Source of the DNA: Ornithinimicrobium laminariae | GTDB taxonomy: Bacteria > Actinomycetota > Actinomycetes > Actinomycetales > Dermatophilaceae | Direction: 5' to 3' | Length of the DNA stretch: 64,000 bases | Assembly: GCF_019457945.1 (NCBI RefSeq) | Contig: NZ_JAHZSU010000002.1 | Coordinates: forward strand, 682,001 to 746,000 | In this document: positions 16,447 through 24,687 of the stretch, in pieces | Position numbering within the stretch: the stretch's first letter is position 1 | Layout: the number at the start of each line of letters is the position of its first letter | Program-made: the position numbers and the translations under genes | The notes under the pieces: model-generated | Told to the model about the DNA's origin: nothing | Seen by the model: only the letters and a program-made list of their open reading frames with translations | The model's database searches: none

Positions 16447-16601
16447 GTAATTATTGAGGCCGCGCAGGCTGTTGACTATCGATAACGCCTATTTGAAGGA
16501 TGGGTGCACCTGTCGATCCCAAAGGCCCCGTGTGATGCCCTCATCGATCCGCCACTGTGACGATTCACCTGTGACACGCAACAGGGCTCCGTCCGGCCGG
16601 C

Positions 16602-17216
16602 GTGGGTGCCTTTGCCCTGGCCCTGACCTTGAGTGCCGGTGGAAGCCAAGAAGGCGACGCGACTGCCGATGCCAGGCTCCGCAAACGCTGGTCTTTAGCT
16701 AATATGACGGCACCATGGTCGCTTAGACAGCGAGCCAATCCCCAGGTCGGCATCTCCCAGGGGAACCTCTCCATCCTTCACGATCACGCCTACTACTGTG
16801 TTCACCACCAGCCGTGATTCACCAGAGCCAGCGTGTCGCTTCGACTTGGCCTCCGGAGACTCGCAGAGCGTCGAAACACCCAACGACATCCAGTCCGTTT
16901 CAGTGTCTCCCGACTTCGCCACGATGGCGTTCATGTCAGATGAGGACTCTGGAGAAGGCGCGAAGAGCATCCCACCGTCGATCTGGTGGCAGAGGATTTG
17001 ACCGTGACCGAAGCTGGCGAAATCGACACCAACGAAGCTAGCCTGACCGTCCTCGCCCTGAACGACGGACAGTATGCAACCGTCCCGATTGTCGATCGAG
17101 CAAATCAGCATTATTTTCGCTCGATTTTTGAGTCTCGAATTCTTCATTCTCCGTCTGTCTCAGACGCCAGCGCGCCTCGCCCCAATAGTCACTCCACTCT
17201 CATAGGCTTGATGTAA
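16602..17216 (+). pseudogene. Decayed gene for a secreted protein
   Basis: The 816-bp gap between 16447 and 17262 holds no intact gene, but frame-hopping gives a coherent protein. From GTG 16602 a signal-peptide-like stretch (GAFALALTLSAGG, then acidic residues) continues to NPQVGISQGNLSIL. The frame shifts near 16780 to PTTVFTTSRDSPEP and SVETPNDIQSVSVSPDFAT, then shifts back near 16975 to VDLVAEDLTVTEAGEID and ASLTVLALNDGQYATV. G/C-rich third positions follow these frames. The beta-strand-rich, Thr/Ser/Asp-rich style suggests an Ig-like or Calx-beta-like surface protein. Decay is inferred; sequencing error is an alternative. Confidence 0.4.
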
Positions 17217-17262
17217 GGGCAGTCGATGGGCGACTTCCCATGCGCTAGAAGGGAGTCGGTCG

Positions 17263-19356
17263 ATGACTTCACCCGCCCGGGACGAGCCGTCCGGGCCAGT
17301 TGGCCTCTCGCCTGGCCCCACGGCGCCCCCTCAGGCACCACTGCGAGCGCCGACACCTATCCAGCAAGCACGCAAAACTGACACCGGTGCAGACGAATCA
17401 GCGCCGACAAAGCCCAAGCGCCGCGGCCCTCGTGGTCCCAGTGACCTGACTCCACGCCTGGGGCACATCCCCGGACTGGACGGCATTAGGGCTATTGCCA
17501 TTCTGGCAGTGCTGATCTATCACTTCACGCCCAGCGCACTTCCCGGTGGTTTCCTCGGCGTCGACGTGTTCTTCGTCGTTTCCGGATTCCTGATCACCAC
17601 GCTATTGCTGCGAGACGTCACTAAGCACGGACGGATCAACCTGGGCCAGTTCTGGCTGCGCCGCGCGCGCCGATTACTCCCCGCCTTGATCACGGTCGTC
17701 ATTACCTGTGTGGCGCTGGCCCGAATTCTCGGTGGGGACCTGCTCGTCGGCATCACTCGTCAGACCATTGGTGCGCTGACTTTTAGCACCAACTGGGTCG
17801 AGATCTCGGCTGGCTCGAGCTATTTCGATTCCACCTCGCCACAACTGTTCGTGAACTTCTGGTCGTTGGCGGTTGAGGAGCAGTTCTACCTCCTCTGGCC
17901 GTTCGTTTTGGTGGCGGTCTTAGGCTTCACCGCCCAGGCCAGGCAACGTGTCGGTATCGCCCTAGCGCTGGCCTTTGTTTCTGCCTCATTGATGGCGTTG
18001 CTCTATGTTCCGGGCACTGACGCCACTCGGGTTTACTACGGCACAGATACGCACGCTTTCGGCTTGATGCTCGGCGCGGCTCTTGCTTTCGCGTGGGCCT
18101 CACCAGCCCGCGCAGGCCTCCACCACCCGGTCTGGCGCAAACATCGCCATTGGTTCGTCGGTGCGGCGATAGTCACCCTGGTCGCCTGCATGCTCCTGCT
18201 CTCCCAGAGTTCGCCGATCACCTTCCGCGGTGGAATCTTGCTCGCGAGCGTCGCCACCGTCGTGCTCATCGCTGGACTGCTGGAGTACGGCGGGACCTGG
18301 CGCCGCGTCATGTCGATCCCCGTTCTGGGTTGGCTCGGCAGCCGGTCGTATGGCCTTTATCTGTGGCATTGGCCCGTGCTGATCATCGTCGCCGCGCTCG
18401 TCCCGTATGCGCATGGCACCCTGCGCGGAGCAGTCGCCCTCACCATGTCGCTCCTCATCACCTTGGGCCTCACCGAGGTCAGCTATCGCTTGATTGAAAC
18501 GCCCATTCGCCAACACGGCTTTGGGGCGGCTCTGCGCGGTGGAGTCTCCTGGCTCGGCACCCCCTGGGCCACCAATCGGGCGCCCAAGCTAGTGGCTGGA
18601 GCAGTCGTTGTGATGCTGCTGCTCACGGCAGCGGCCCTCTTTACCGCACCCGAGAAGTCCGAGACCCAGCAACAGATCGAAACCGCCGAAGCGGCGTTGG
18701 CCGAGCAATCGCAGGGCTCCCCTGCTCCGGCTGCAACGCCGCCGAGCGACGCGACATCTGAACAGTCCCAGGAGGCCAGCCCCGAGGCCCCCGCAGAAAC
18801 CGACAACGATGCGGTCGCTGCGCGCGAGGACTGGGGCTACAGCCAAGACGAGGACGGTTTGTGGGTCCCTGGTGGTGAAGACATCACCGCGATCGGCGAC
18901 TCGTTGGTCGTCACCAGCGCCGATGGGCTGACCTACCGCTTCCCGGAGATAAACTATGCCGCTAAATCCAACCGGCAATGGAAGGACGCCCTCGCCGCTG
19001 TCGAGCAGGCGGACGCCGACGGAGTCTTACGTGACAACGTGATCCTGCACTTCGGGACGAATGCGGGCGTCGATGCCGAACAGACCCGAGCGGTGCTTGA
19101 TGCGATCGGTCCGGATCGCCATGTAGTGCTGATGAACCTCTATGGCGGTTCGTCCTTCGTCCCCGATTCCAACGACCAACTCAACGACATCGCGGCTGAA
19201 TACCCCAACGTGGTGATCGGCGATTGGCAGGCCGCGGCAACCGCACAGCCAGAGACGCTGCAGTCGGATCGCATCCACCCTGATATTGATGGGATGCATG
19301 TGTACGCCCAAGCTGTCGCTGAAGGCTTCGACAGCCTCTACGAGTTGTCGCAATAG
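17263..19356 (+). CDS. OatA-like acyltransferase-3/SGNH O-acetyltransferase
   Basis: 697 residues. A Pro-rich cytoplasmic N-terminus (1-64) is followed by an acyltransferase-3 domain with about ten helices (about 67-420), including the diagnostic LDGIRAIAILAVLIYHF, GFLGVDVFFVVSGFLIT and FWSLAVEEQFYLLWP. After a further helix (about 443-462) and an Ala/Glu/Pro linker comes an extracytoplasmic SGNH-like domain (about 540-697) with GDSLVVTS, FGTNAG and DRIHPD carrying the Ser and Asp-x-x-His. Such proteins O-acetylate cell-wall glycans. AGAAGGGAG precedes the ATG. Confidence 0.88.
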   Translation: MTSPARDEPSGPVGLSPGPTAPPQAPLRAPTPIQQARKTDTGADESAPTKPKRRGPRGPSDLTPRLGHIPGLDGIRAIAILAVLIYHFTPSALPGGFLGVDVFFVVSGFLITTLLLRDVTKHGRINLGQFWLRRARRLLPALITVVITCVALARILGGDLLVGITRQTIGALTFSTNWVEISAGSSYFDSTSPQLFVNFWSLAVEEQFYLLWPFVLVAVLGFTAQARQRVGIALALAFVSASLMALLYVPGTDATRVYYGTDTHAFGLMLGAALAFAWASPARAGLHHPVWRKHRHWFVGAAIVTLVACMLLLSQSSPITFRGGILLASVATVVLIAGLLEYGGTWRRVMSIPVLGWLGSRSYGLYLWHWPVLIIVAALVPYAHGTLRGAVALTMSLLITLGLTEVSYRLIETPIRQHGFGAALRGGVSWLGTPWATNRAPKLVAGAVVVMLLLTAAALFTAPEKSETQQQIETAEAALAEQSQGSPAPAATPPSDATSEQSQEASPEAPAETDNDAVAAREDWGYSQDEDGLWVPGGEDITAIGDSLVVTSADGLTYRFPEINYAAKSNRQWKDALAAVEQADADGVLRDNVILHFGTNAGVDAEQTRAVLDAIGPDRHVVLMNLYGGSSFVPDSNDQLNDIAAEYPNVVIGDWQAAATAQPETLQSDRIHPDIDGMHVYAQAVAEGFDSLYELSQ

Positions 19357-19402
19357 CGCCATAACACCCCACTTGTCGGAGCACTTGTGGGAGAGTTAGC
19401 GG

Positions 19403-20623
19403 GTGAACATTGTCTTCGTAGAGCCCCACTTCCCGAAGAATCAGCGCGAGTTTGCCAGGGCACTGGCTGAGACTGGTGCCTTCGTCATCGGCATCGGCGA
19501 AACCCCTTGGGATTATCTCGACGATGAGCTGCGTGGCTGGTTGGGCCACTACGAGCAAGTGGGCTCGGTGACGAATGTTGACGAGATGACGGCCAAGGTT
19601 CGGGGCCTGCAGAGTTGGTTGTGGATCGATCGGTTGGAAGCCACCATCGAGTCGCACACCATGCCGGCGGCCCTGGTGCGAGAAGCAACCGGGATCCCTG
19701 GGGTTTCGGTGCACACGACATACCTCTGCCGAGACAAGCCGTCGATGAAGGCGGCCCTGCGGGACGCGGGAGTGCCGACTGCTGCGTCGATCGCCGCTAG
19801 TTCACTGCAGGAGATCAAGGATTTTGCGGCCCAAGTTGGCTACCCACTAATCCTCAAGCCACGCGATGGCGCCGGCGCGGCCGCGACCAGTCGGGCCGAC
19901 AACGACGCTGAGCTCGAGCAAGCCCTCGGCCAGTTTGGCGCAGGCGTGACGTCGATTGCCGTCGAGGAATTTGTCGAGGGCCACGAAGGCTTCTACGACA
20001 CCATCAGCATCAACGGCGAGCCTGTCCTCGATTTTGCCTCGCACTATTTCCCCGGCGTGCTTGAGGCCATGCGCACCCGCTGGATCTCGCCGCAATACAT
20101 CACCACCAACCGTATTGAGGGCGGTGGGTTGTATGACCAACTGCGCGAAATGGGCCGACGCGTCAATGCCGCGCTGGGCATCGACACCGCAGCCACGCAC
20201 ATGGAATGGTTTGACGGGCCCAAGGGGCTGAAGTTCAGCGAGATCGGCGCGCGCCCGCCCGGTGTTGGCTGTTGGGATCTTTACAGCGCCGCGAACGACA
20301 TCGACGTTTATCGTGCCTGGGCTGAGGCCGTGCTCTACAACGGCACGGATATTCGTCCCAGCCGTAGCCACTCCGCCGGCATCATCGCCTTGCGACCCGA
20401 AGGTGATGGCAACATCAGTGGCTACTCGGGCCTTGAGGATGTCGAGAACCGCCTGGGTCGGTGGATCATGGACGCTCACATCCCGAGTGCGGGCAGCCCG
20501 ACGCAGCCCATCGAGAATGGCTATATGGCCAATGCCTGGGTGCGGATGCGTCACCCCGACTACGACGTTTTGCACAACATGCTCGATGACGTCGGCCGAT
20601 CGGTGCATGTACATGTCGGCTGA
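19403..20623 (+). CDS. ATP-grasp ligase-like protein of a three-gene cluster
   Basis: 406 residues. MNIVFVEPHFPKNQREFARAL opens a preATP-grasp domain (about 1-100). KPSMKAALRDAGVPTA and YPLILKPRDGAGAAAT mark the ATP-binding lobe (about 112-200), and FSEIGARPPGVGCWDLYSAA supplies the acidic metal-binding residues (about 278-300). The layout is that of carboxylate-amine ligases such as PurK, carbamoyl-phosphate synthase and peptide ligases, which activate a carboxylate as acyl phosphate. Substrate is unknown. The next two genes overlap and are certainly co-translated. The GTG start is 46 bp after the O-acetyltransferase. Confidence 0.82.
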   Translation: MNIVFVEPHFPKNQREFARALAETGAFVIGIGETPWDYLDDELRGWLGHYEQVGSVTNVDEMTAKVRGLQSWLWIDRLEATIESHTMPAALVREATGIPGVSVHTTYLCRDKPSMKAALRDAGVPTAASIAASSLQEIKDFAAQVGYPLILKPRDGAGAAATSRADNDAELEQALGQFGAGVTSIAVEEFVEGHEGFYDTISINGEPVLDFASHYFPGVLEAMRTRWISPQYITTNRIEGGGLYDQLREMGRRVNAALGIDTAATHMEWFDGPKGLKFSEIGARPPGVGCWDLYSAANDIDVYRAWAEAVLYNGTDIRPSRSHSAGIIALRPEGDGNISGYSGLEDVENRLGRWIMDAHIPSAGSPTQPIENGYMANAWVRMRHPDYDVLHNMLDDVGRSVHVHVG

Positions 20624-21557
20624 GCCGCGAATCACCCTGCTCGGCCCGCAACGCAAACCCAATCTGGATGAAGTTGTCCGCGAACTGGGTATGACGGGTC
20701 CAATCGCGACCATCAATGCGGGCTGGCAAGACCGTGAAGTTGACGACACCCTGCTCGACAGCATGCTCAGCGGACGGAGTCGCAATTTGGGCTTGTGGCG
20801 CCGGATGCAGGAAATCTGGGACAACGATCCCGAGTTCACTCAAGCTGACCGAGACCGTCGCCGCACGATGGTTGAGATGCAGGAGTTGTACCTGCGCGGT
20901 CTCGACCATGCGACCCGGGCCCTTGCGGACATTCGCGATCACGTCCCGCGCCGTGAATGGGTGCGCGATTCGGCGCTCAAGCATGCTGAACGGGTCGTCC
21001 GCGACCTAGACACTCGACACATTGACCAGGTCACCCGGGTTTATGCCGACTTTTGGGAGCGAACTGCGCCGCACGAGCGGCCAGCCATCGCCCGCGCCCG
21101 CGCCGAGGTGGCTCAGCAATTGGCTGATGTCGAGGCTGTCGTGATGACCGGCGGCGACATTCGGGTGCTGCTCAATAGTCTGCATCTGTTCAACATCACC
21201 CCCATCTTGGCGAACAAGCCGATCATTGCCTGGGGCGCCGGAGCAATGGCGCTGACCGAGCGGGTCGTGTTGTTCAACGATCGCGCCACGCATGGACCCA
21301 CCCTCGCCGAGGTGTATGCCGAGGGCTTGGGCCTGGTAAAGAACGCAGTTGCGCTGCCCTCGGCCCGAGATCGGCTCAACATGAGCGAAAAGACCCGGAT
21401 GGCCACGATTGCCCGCCGGTTCGCCCCCGCGCAGTGCCTCCTGCTGGACGCGGGGGCGCACGTCAGCGTGTGCGACCAGGGTCTGATCCCAGCTGGCTCA
21501 CCGATTTTGGGTGCCGATGGCGCTCCGACGACCTCAGAAAGTTTGGCGGCCGCATGA
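20613..21557 (+). CDS. Type 1 glutamine amidotransferase/peptidase S51-like protein
   Basis: 314 residues from ATG 20613 (ATG 20607 is equally possible); it overlaps the ATP-grasp gene by 11 bases. MTGGDIRVLLNSLHLF (178-193) and PIIAWGAGAMAL (203-214) recall the core of dipeptidase E/cyanophycinase-like (S51) proteins. There the second motif normally reads GxSAGA with the nucleophile serine; here that position appears to be Gly209. HGPTLAEVYAEGLGLV and RFAPAQCLLLDAGAHV complete the fold. A long helical insert (about 60-165) is unusual. It may be a non-catalytic partner of the ligase or use another residue. Confidence 0.62.
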   Translation: MSAEPRITLLGPQRKPNLDEVVRELGMTGPIATINAGWQDREVDDTLLDSMLSGRSRNLGLWRRMQEIWDNDPEFTQADRDRRRTMVEMQELYLRGLDHATRALADIRDHVPRREWVRDSALKHAERVVRDLDTRHIDQVTRVYADFWERTAPHERPAIARARAEVAQQLADVEAVVMTGGDIRVLLNSLHLFNITPILANKPIIAWGAGAMALTERVVLFNDRATHGPTLAEVYAEGLGLVKNAVALPSARDRLNMSEKTRMATIARRFAPAQCLLLDAGAHVSVCDQGLIPAGSPILGADGAPTTSESLAAA

Positions 21558-22738
21558 GCACCGTGACAACCCAGCGAGTCGGCCGAAAGCGCAAACAACG
21601 CAAGCTATTGATCAATGAACTGCGTGAGCGCGAAGACCTCTCAGAGCAAGCCATTGATGAGTTCTTGGCGCAGCATCAGGCACCCTTGGTGGAGGGCGCC
21701 AAGTGCACCTTCCTGTTCCGCGGCGAAGTCGATGAGGTGTGGGTCAAGCACCGCATCGTGAACCAGCCCCAGCGGGTGGCGATGAAGCGCATACCTGGCT
21801 TCTCGTTGTGGTGGGTCGTCATCGAGTTGCCCGAAGGCTCTCGCGTCGACTATCACCTCGAAACTCGGGTTGGTGAGCACCACAGCGACTTCAACGATCC
21901 GCTGAACCCCAACCTCGCCTCGAGTCCGCTCGGTTCTTCATCGGTGGCCCAAGCCGCTGGCTACACAACCCCAGAGTGGACGCAGCACGACCCACAATGC
22001 CGCCAGGGCGAGCTGCATACGATCGAGTTCTACTCCAAGGCGCTGCGCCGAAACACCACGTCGCGGGTCTATTTGCCGGCTCGCTACCGCAAGACGTCGA
22101 CCTACCCGTTGCTTGTGGTGCACGACGGTGATGACTACATCAACCACTCGGCTATGCGCACAGTGCTGGACAACCTCATTCACCGTCTCGACATGGCCGA
22201 AACCGTTGTTGTCTTCAGCAACCCTGGCGACCGCATACGGGAGTACCCCAACTACGCGGCGCACGCCCGACACATCACCACCGAGCTAATCCCGTATGTC
22301 GCTGAGCGGGTGCCGTTGATTGACCGGGCTGATGCTCGTGCCCTGATGGGTGCCAGTTTTGGAGCGGTGGCTTCTTTCTCTGTGGCCTACCGCAACCCAG
22401 AGATGTTCGGATCGCTGATCCTGCAGTCTGGCTCGTTCGTTTTCACTGACATCGGCAATGACCACAAGGGCGGGCCAGCCTTTAACCCGGTCGTGAAGTT
22501 CATGAACCGCTACCGCGAAAAGCCCACCAAGGTGGCCGACAACATCTACATGTCCTGTGGCGTCTACGAAGAGTTGATCGTGCCTAACCGCTCGATGGTT
22601 CCAGTCTTTGAGGGCGCAGGAATGACGGTGCGGTATGTCGAGGCGCGCGACGGCCACTCCTGGGAGAACTGGCGTGACCGCTTGCAAGACGGGTTGTCGT
22701 GGATCTATCCCGGGCCGCAACGATTTGTCTACGAATAG
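21554..22738 (+). CDS. Alpha/beta-hydrolase esterase, enterochelin esterase (Fes)-like
   Basis: 394 residues from ATG 21554, overlapping the preceding stop as ATGA. The N-terminal half (about 45-110) resembles the early-set, Ig-like domain of Fes-type esterases. The C-terminal alpha/beta-hydrolase domain (about 155-385) has YPLLVVHDGDDY, the nucleophile elbow GASFG with Ser268, and His368 in ARDGHSWENW. The family hydrolyses ester bonds of siderophores or acyl groups (Fes, esterase D). No siderophore genes are near. Tight coupling to an ATP-grasp ligase suggests action on a product of that enzyme. Confidence 0.82.
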   Translation: MSTVTTQRVGRKRKQRKLLINELREREDLSEQAIDEFLAQHQAPLVEGAKCTFLFRGEVDEVWVKHRIVNQPQRVAMKRIPGFSLWWVVIELPEGSRVDYHLETRVGEHHSDFNDPLNPNLASSPLGSSSVAQAAGYTTPEWTQHDPQCRQGELHTIEFYSKALRRNTTSRVYLPARYRKTSTYPLLVVHDGDDYINHSAMRTVLDNLIHRLDMAETVVVFSNPGDRIREYPNYAAHARHITTELIPYVAERVPLIDRADARALMGASFGAVASFSVAYRNPEMFGSLILQSGSFVFTDIGNDHKGGPAFNPVVKFMNRYREKPTKVADNIYMSCGVYEELIVPNRSMVPVFEGAGMTVRYVEARDGHSWENWRDRLQDGLSWIYPGPQRFVYE

Positions 22739-22823
22739 GCTCTCGCCACTGCGGCATCGAGGCGAGTAGCCTGGGGGCACCAAAGCCAACATGGGCTCTG
22801 GACCTATTTATCAAGGAACACCA

Positions 22824-23393
22824 ATGAACGAACACGAAGACGGCCGCGTGACCTATTTGCTGGTGGATGGCGAGAACATCGACGCCACCATCGGCAACTC
22901 GATCTTGAACCGTCGGCCACAACCTGAAGAACGCCCTCGTTGGGACCGCCTGCTCAGCTTCACCGAAAGCGAGTGGGAGCAGCCCGCCAAAGGGTTGTTC
23001 TTCCTCAACGCCTCTTCGGGGTTGCCGATGGCGTTCGTTCAAGCTTTGCGCGCGATCGGCTACACGACTGTGCCGCTGTCGGGCTCAAGCGACGACAAGG
23101 TCGTCGACATGGCCATCATCAAGACGCTCGAGGCTCTGTCGCAGCGAGACTCAGATGTGATGCTGGTCAGCCACGACGGTGACTTTGTTGACGCGATGGA
23201 CCCGCTGGTCAATGGTCGTCGACGCGTTGGTCTGATGGCCTTTGAGGAGTTCCGCAACAGCGGCTTTGCTCCCCTTGAGGCTCGCGGCATGGAGTTTTTT
23301 GACCTGGAGCATGACGCCAGCGCCTTCAACACCCGCCTACCTCGTCTGCGGATCATCCCGATCGAAGAGTTCAACCCGCTCGAATTCTTGTAA
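22824..23393 (+). CDS. NYN-domain (PIN-like) putative ribonuclease
   Basis: 189 residues from ATG 22824 with AAGGAAC upstream. The NYN fold is indicated by YLLVDGENID (acidic Asp/Glu pair), DDKVVDMAIIKTL in the middle and MLVSHDGDFVDAM, together supplying the conserved Asp cluster that binds metal in PIN-like nucleases. C-terminal IPIEEFNPLEFL is a short conserved-looking tail. NYN proteins cut or process RNA. It follows the esterase gene by 85 bp on the same strand, so it could be part of the same functional group, although a separate promoter is possible. Confidence 0.8.
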   Translation: MNEHEDGRVTYLLVDGENIDATIGNSILNRRPQPEERPRWDRLLSFTESEWEQPAKGLFFLNASSGLPMAFVQALRAIGYTTVPLSGSSDDKVVDMAIIKTLEALSQRDSDVMLVSHDGDFVDAMDPLVNGRRRVGLMAFEEFRNSGFAPLEARGMEFFDLEHDASAFNTRLPRLRIIPIEEFNPLEFL

Positions 23394-23422
23394 ACCACCA
23401 CTCGTGCGGCAACTTGAGGGCC

Positions 23423-23636
23423 ATGTCGATCGCAAAGCGCTACGTCTCTATCGTGCATCGCGGGGGCCGTGTCCCTCTCGGACTGTGCTGAAAGCGATCA
23501 AGGCAGCGTCACGTCGGCCCCCGAGCCAGCGGGCGCCACAGAGCCCTCCCCGGTCGACACCGCAGATCAAGCTGACGTCCTCATAGATAAAGAACTCAAC
23601 CAAGCAGCTGTCGCTGCTGCCCGGCCGCAGATCTAG
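23423..23636 (+). pseudogene. Decayed lipoprotein gene fragment
   Basis: From ATG 23423 the start MSIAKRYVSIV is followed, after a frameshift near 23455, by IAGAVSLSDCAESDQGS, a good lipobox (LSDC), then an acidic Pro/Ala-rich mature part ending ELNQAAVAAARPQI at a TAG (23634-23636). The protein stops abruptly three bases before a 28-bp tandem repeat. The rest of the gene is absent, so it looks truncated by an insertion or deletion. Confidence 0.45.
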
Positions 23637-23638
23637 AC

Positions 23639-23694
23639 GCTGGTCAGACCCCACTATCGAGTTTGTGCTGGTCAGACCCCGCTATCGAGTTTGT
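23639..23694. repeat. 28-bp tandem repeat, two copies
   Basis: Copies at 23639-23666 and 23667-23694 differ at one base (CCCCAC against CCCCGC). Each contains GCTGGTCAGACCCC and ATCGAGTTTGT. Placed exactly between two broken reading frames, it could be the scar of a lost insertion sequence. Confidence 0.8.
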
Positions 23695-23699
23695 CTCGT

Positions 23700-23824
23700 G
23701 CGTTGTCTTGTCTGACCTGCAACTCGCCGACGGCTACGGAACGGTCGTCTTTTTTGGCCGTGATGAGGCCGAGGCGTTCCGAACGGAAGTGCAGCCCCAT
23801 GGCTACCCGTGGTCGGCGCACTGA
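23700..23824 (+). pseudogene. C-terminal remnant of an unknown gene
   Basis: A frame without start reads VVLSDLQLADGYGTVVFFG, then RDEAEAFRTEVQPHGYPW to a TGA at 23822-23824. It begins at the edge of the tandem repeat and has G/C-rich third positions. It looks like the 3' end of a gene whose body is gone. No family is recognised. Confidence 0.35.
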
Positions 23825-23946
23825 GGTCAACGGGCCCGCACCGCTGCCGTGCTGGACGGGCCGCTAGGGTCGCTGCGTGAGTTGGTGCACGCGACCAGCG
23901 AGATTGTCACCTTTACACCGAACGCGAAACAAAGCACGGTAGGGGC

Positions 23947-24687
23947 ATGAAGGTCGCCCTGATGGTCACGTGCATCAACGATGCGTTCTTTCCCGAGACG
24001 GGGAAAGCAGTCCTGCGTTTGCTGCAGCGGCTCGGTGTCGCCGTCGATTTTCCAGAAGCACAGACTTGTTGTGGTCAGCCCATGGTCAACACGGGTTATA
24101 TCGATGAGGCTGTTCCAGCGGTTCGACAGTTCACCAAGGCCTTTGCGGGCTATGACGCCATCGTCACGCCCTCGGGGTCGTGCGCCGGATCGGCCCGCCA
24201 CCAGCACAAACTCGTCGCTGAGCGAAGCGGGGAAGTCGGGCTGGCCGATGCAGTCGCCGAGGTTTCACCACGGGTTTATGAGTTGTCCGAGTTTTTGGTT
24301 GACGTGCTGGGAGTGACCGATGTGGGCGCTGCCTTCCCGCACAAGGTCACCTATCACCCGACCTGCCACTCCTTGCGGATGCTGGGTGTCGGTGAGCGTC
24401 CGCTGCAGTTGCTTCGAGCAGTGCGCGACATTGACCTCGTCGAGTTGCCGGCCGCCGATCAGTGTTGCGGCTTTGGCGGGACGTTCGCCGTCAAAAACTC
24501 TGCCGTCTCGACGGCAATGGGCCAAGACAAAATCGATCACGTCGCCTCCACCGGGGCCGAATACCTGGTGGCGGGGGACAACTCCTGTCTGATGCATATT
24601 GGCGGGATGATGTCGCGGCAATCCACCGGGGTGCAGACCATTCACTTGGCTCAAATCCTGGCCTCAACGAAAGTGATGGCACAGTGA
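23947..24687 (+). CDS. lutA: Lactate utilisation protein A (LutA/YkgE)
   Basis: 246 residues with two CCG-domain motifs, TCCGQPMVNTG (40-50) and DQCCGFGGTF (about 172-181), which ligate an iron-sulfur centre in heterodisulfide-reductase-like proteins. LutA with LutB and LutC oxidises L-lactate to pyruvate and passes electrons to the respiratory chain at the cytoplasmic face of the membrane. Length is typical. The gene starts the lutABC operon; no LutR regulator gene is adjacent. The ATG is preceded only by a weak GGTAGGGG site. Confidence 0.92.
   Translation: MKVALMVTCINDAFFPETGKAVLRLLQRLGVAVDFPEAQTCCGQPMVNTGYIDEAVPAVRQFTKAFAGYDAIVTPSGSCAGSARHQHKLVAERSGEVGLADAVAEVSPRVYELSEFLVDVLGVTDVGAAFPHKVTYHPTCHSLRMLGVGERPLQLLRAVRDIDLVELPAADQCCGFGGTFAVKNSAVSTAMGQDKIDHVASTGAEYLVAGDNSCLMHIGGMMSRQSTGVQTIHLAQILASTKVMAQ

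Noticed and set aside
16695..17147. 150-codon minus-strand frame in the 16.4-17.3 kb gap
   Set aside because: It has no ribosome binding site or family resemblance, and codon bias favours plus-strand remnants instead.
19847..20839. 330-codon minus-strand frame over the ATP-grasp gene
   Set aside because: Antisense shadow; the plus strand shows clear ATP-grasp motifs and coupled starts.
23639..23694. Possible CRISPR array
   Set aside because: The two 28-bp copies are directly adjacent with no spacer, and no cas genes are present.
24462..24683. 74-codon N-terminal extension of lutB
   Set aside because: It lies wholly inside lutA in another frame; the GTGA overlap at 24684 gives the expected family length.
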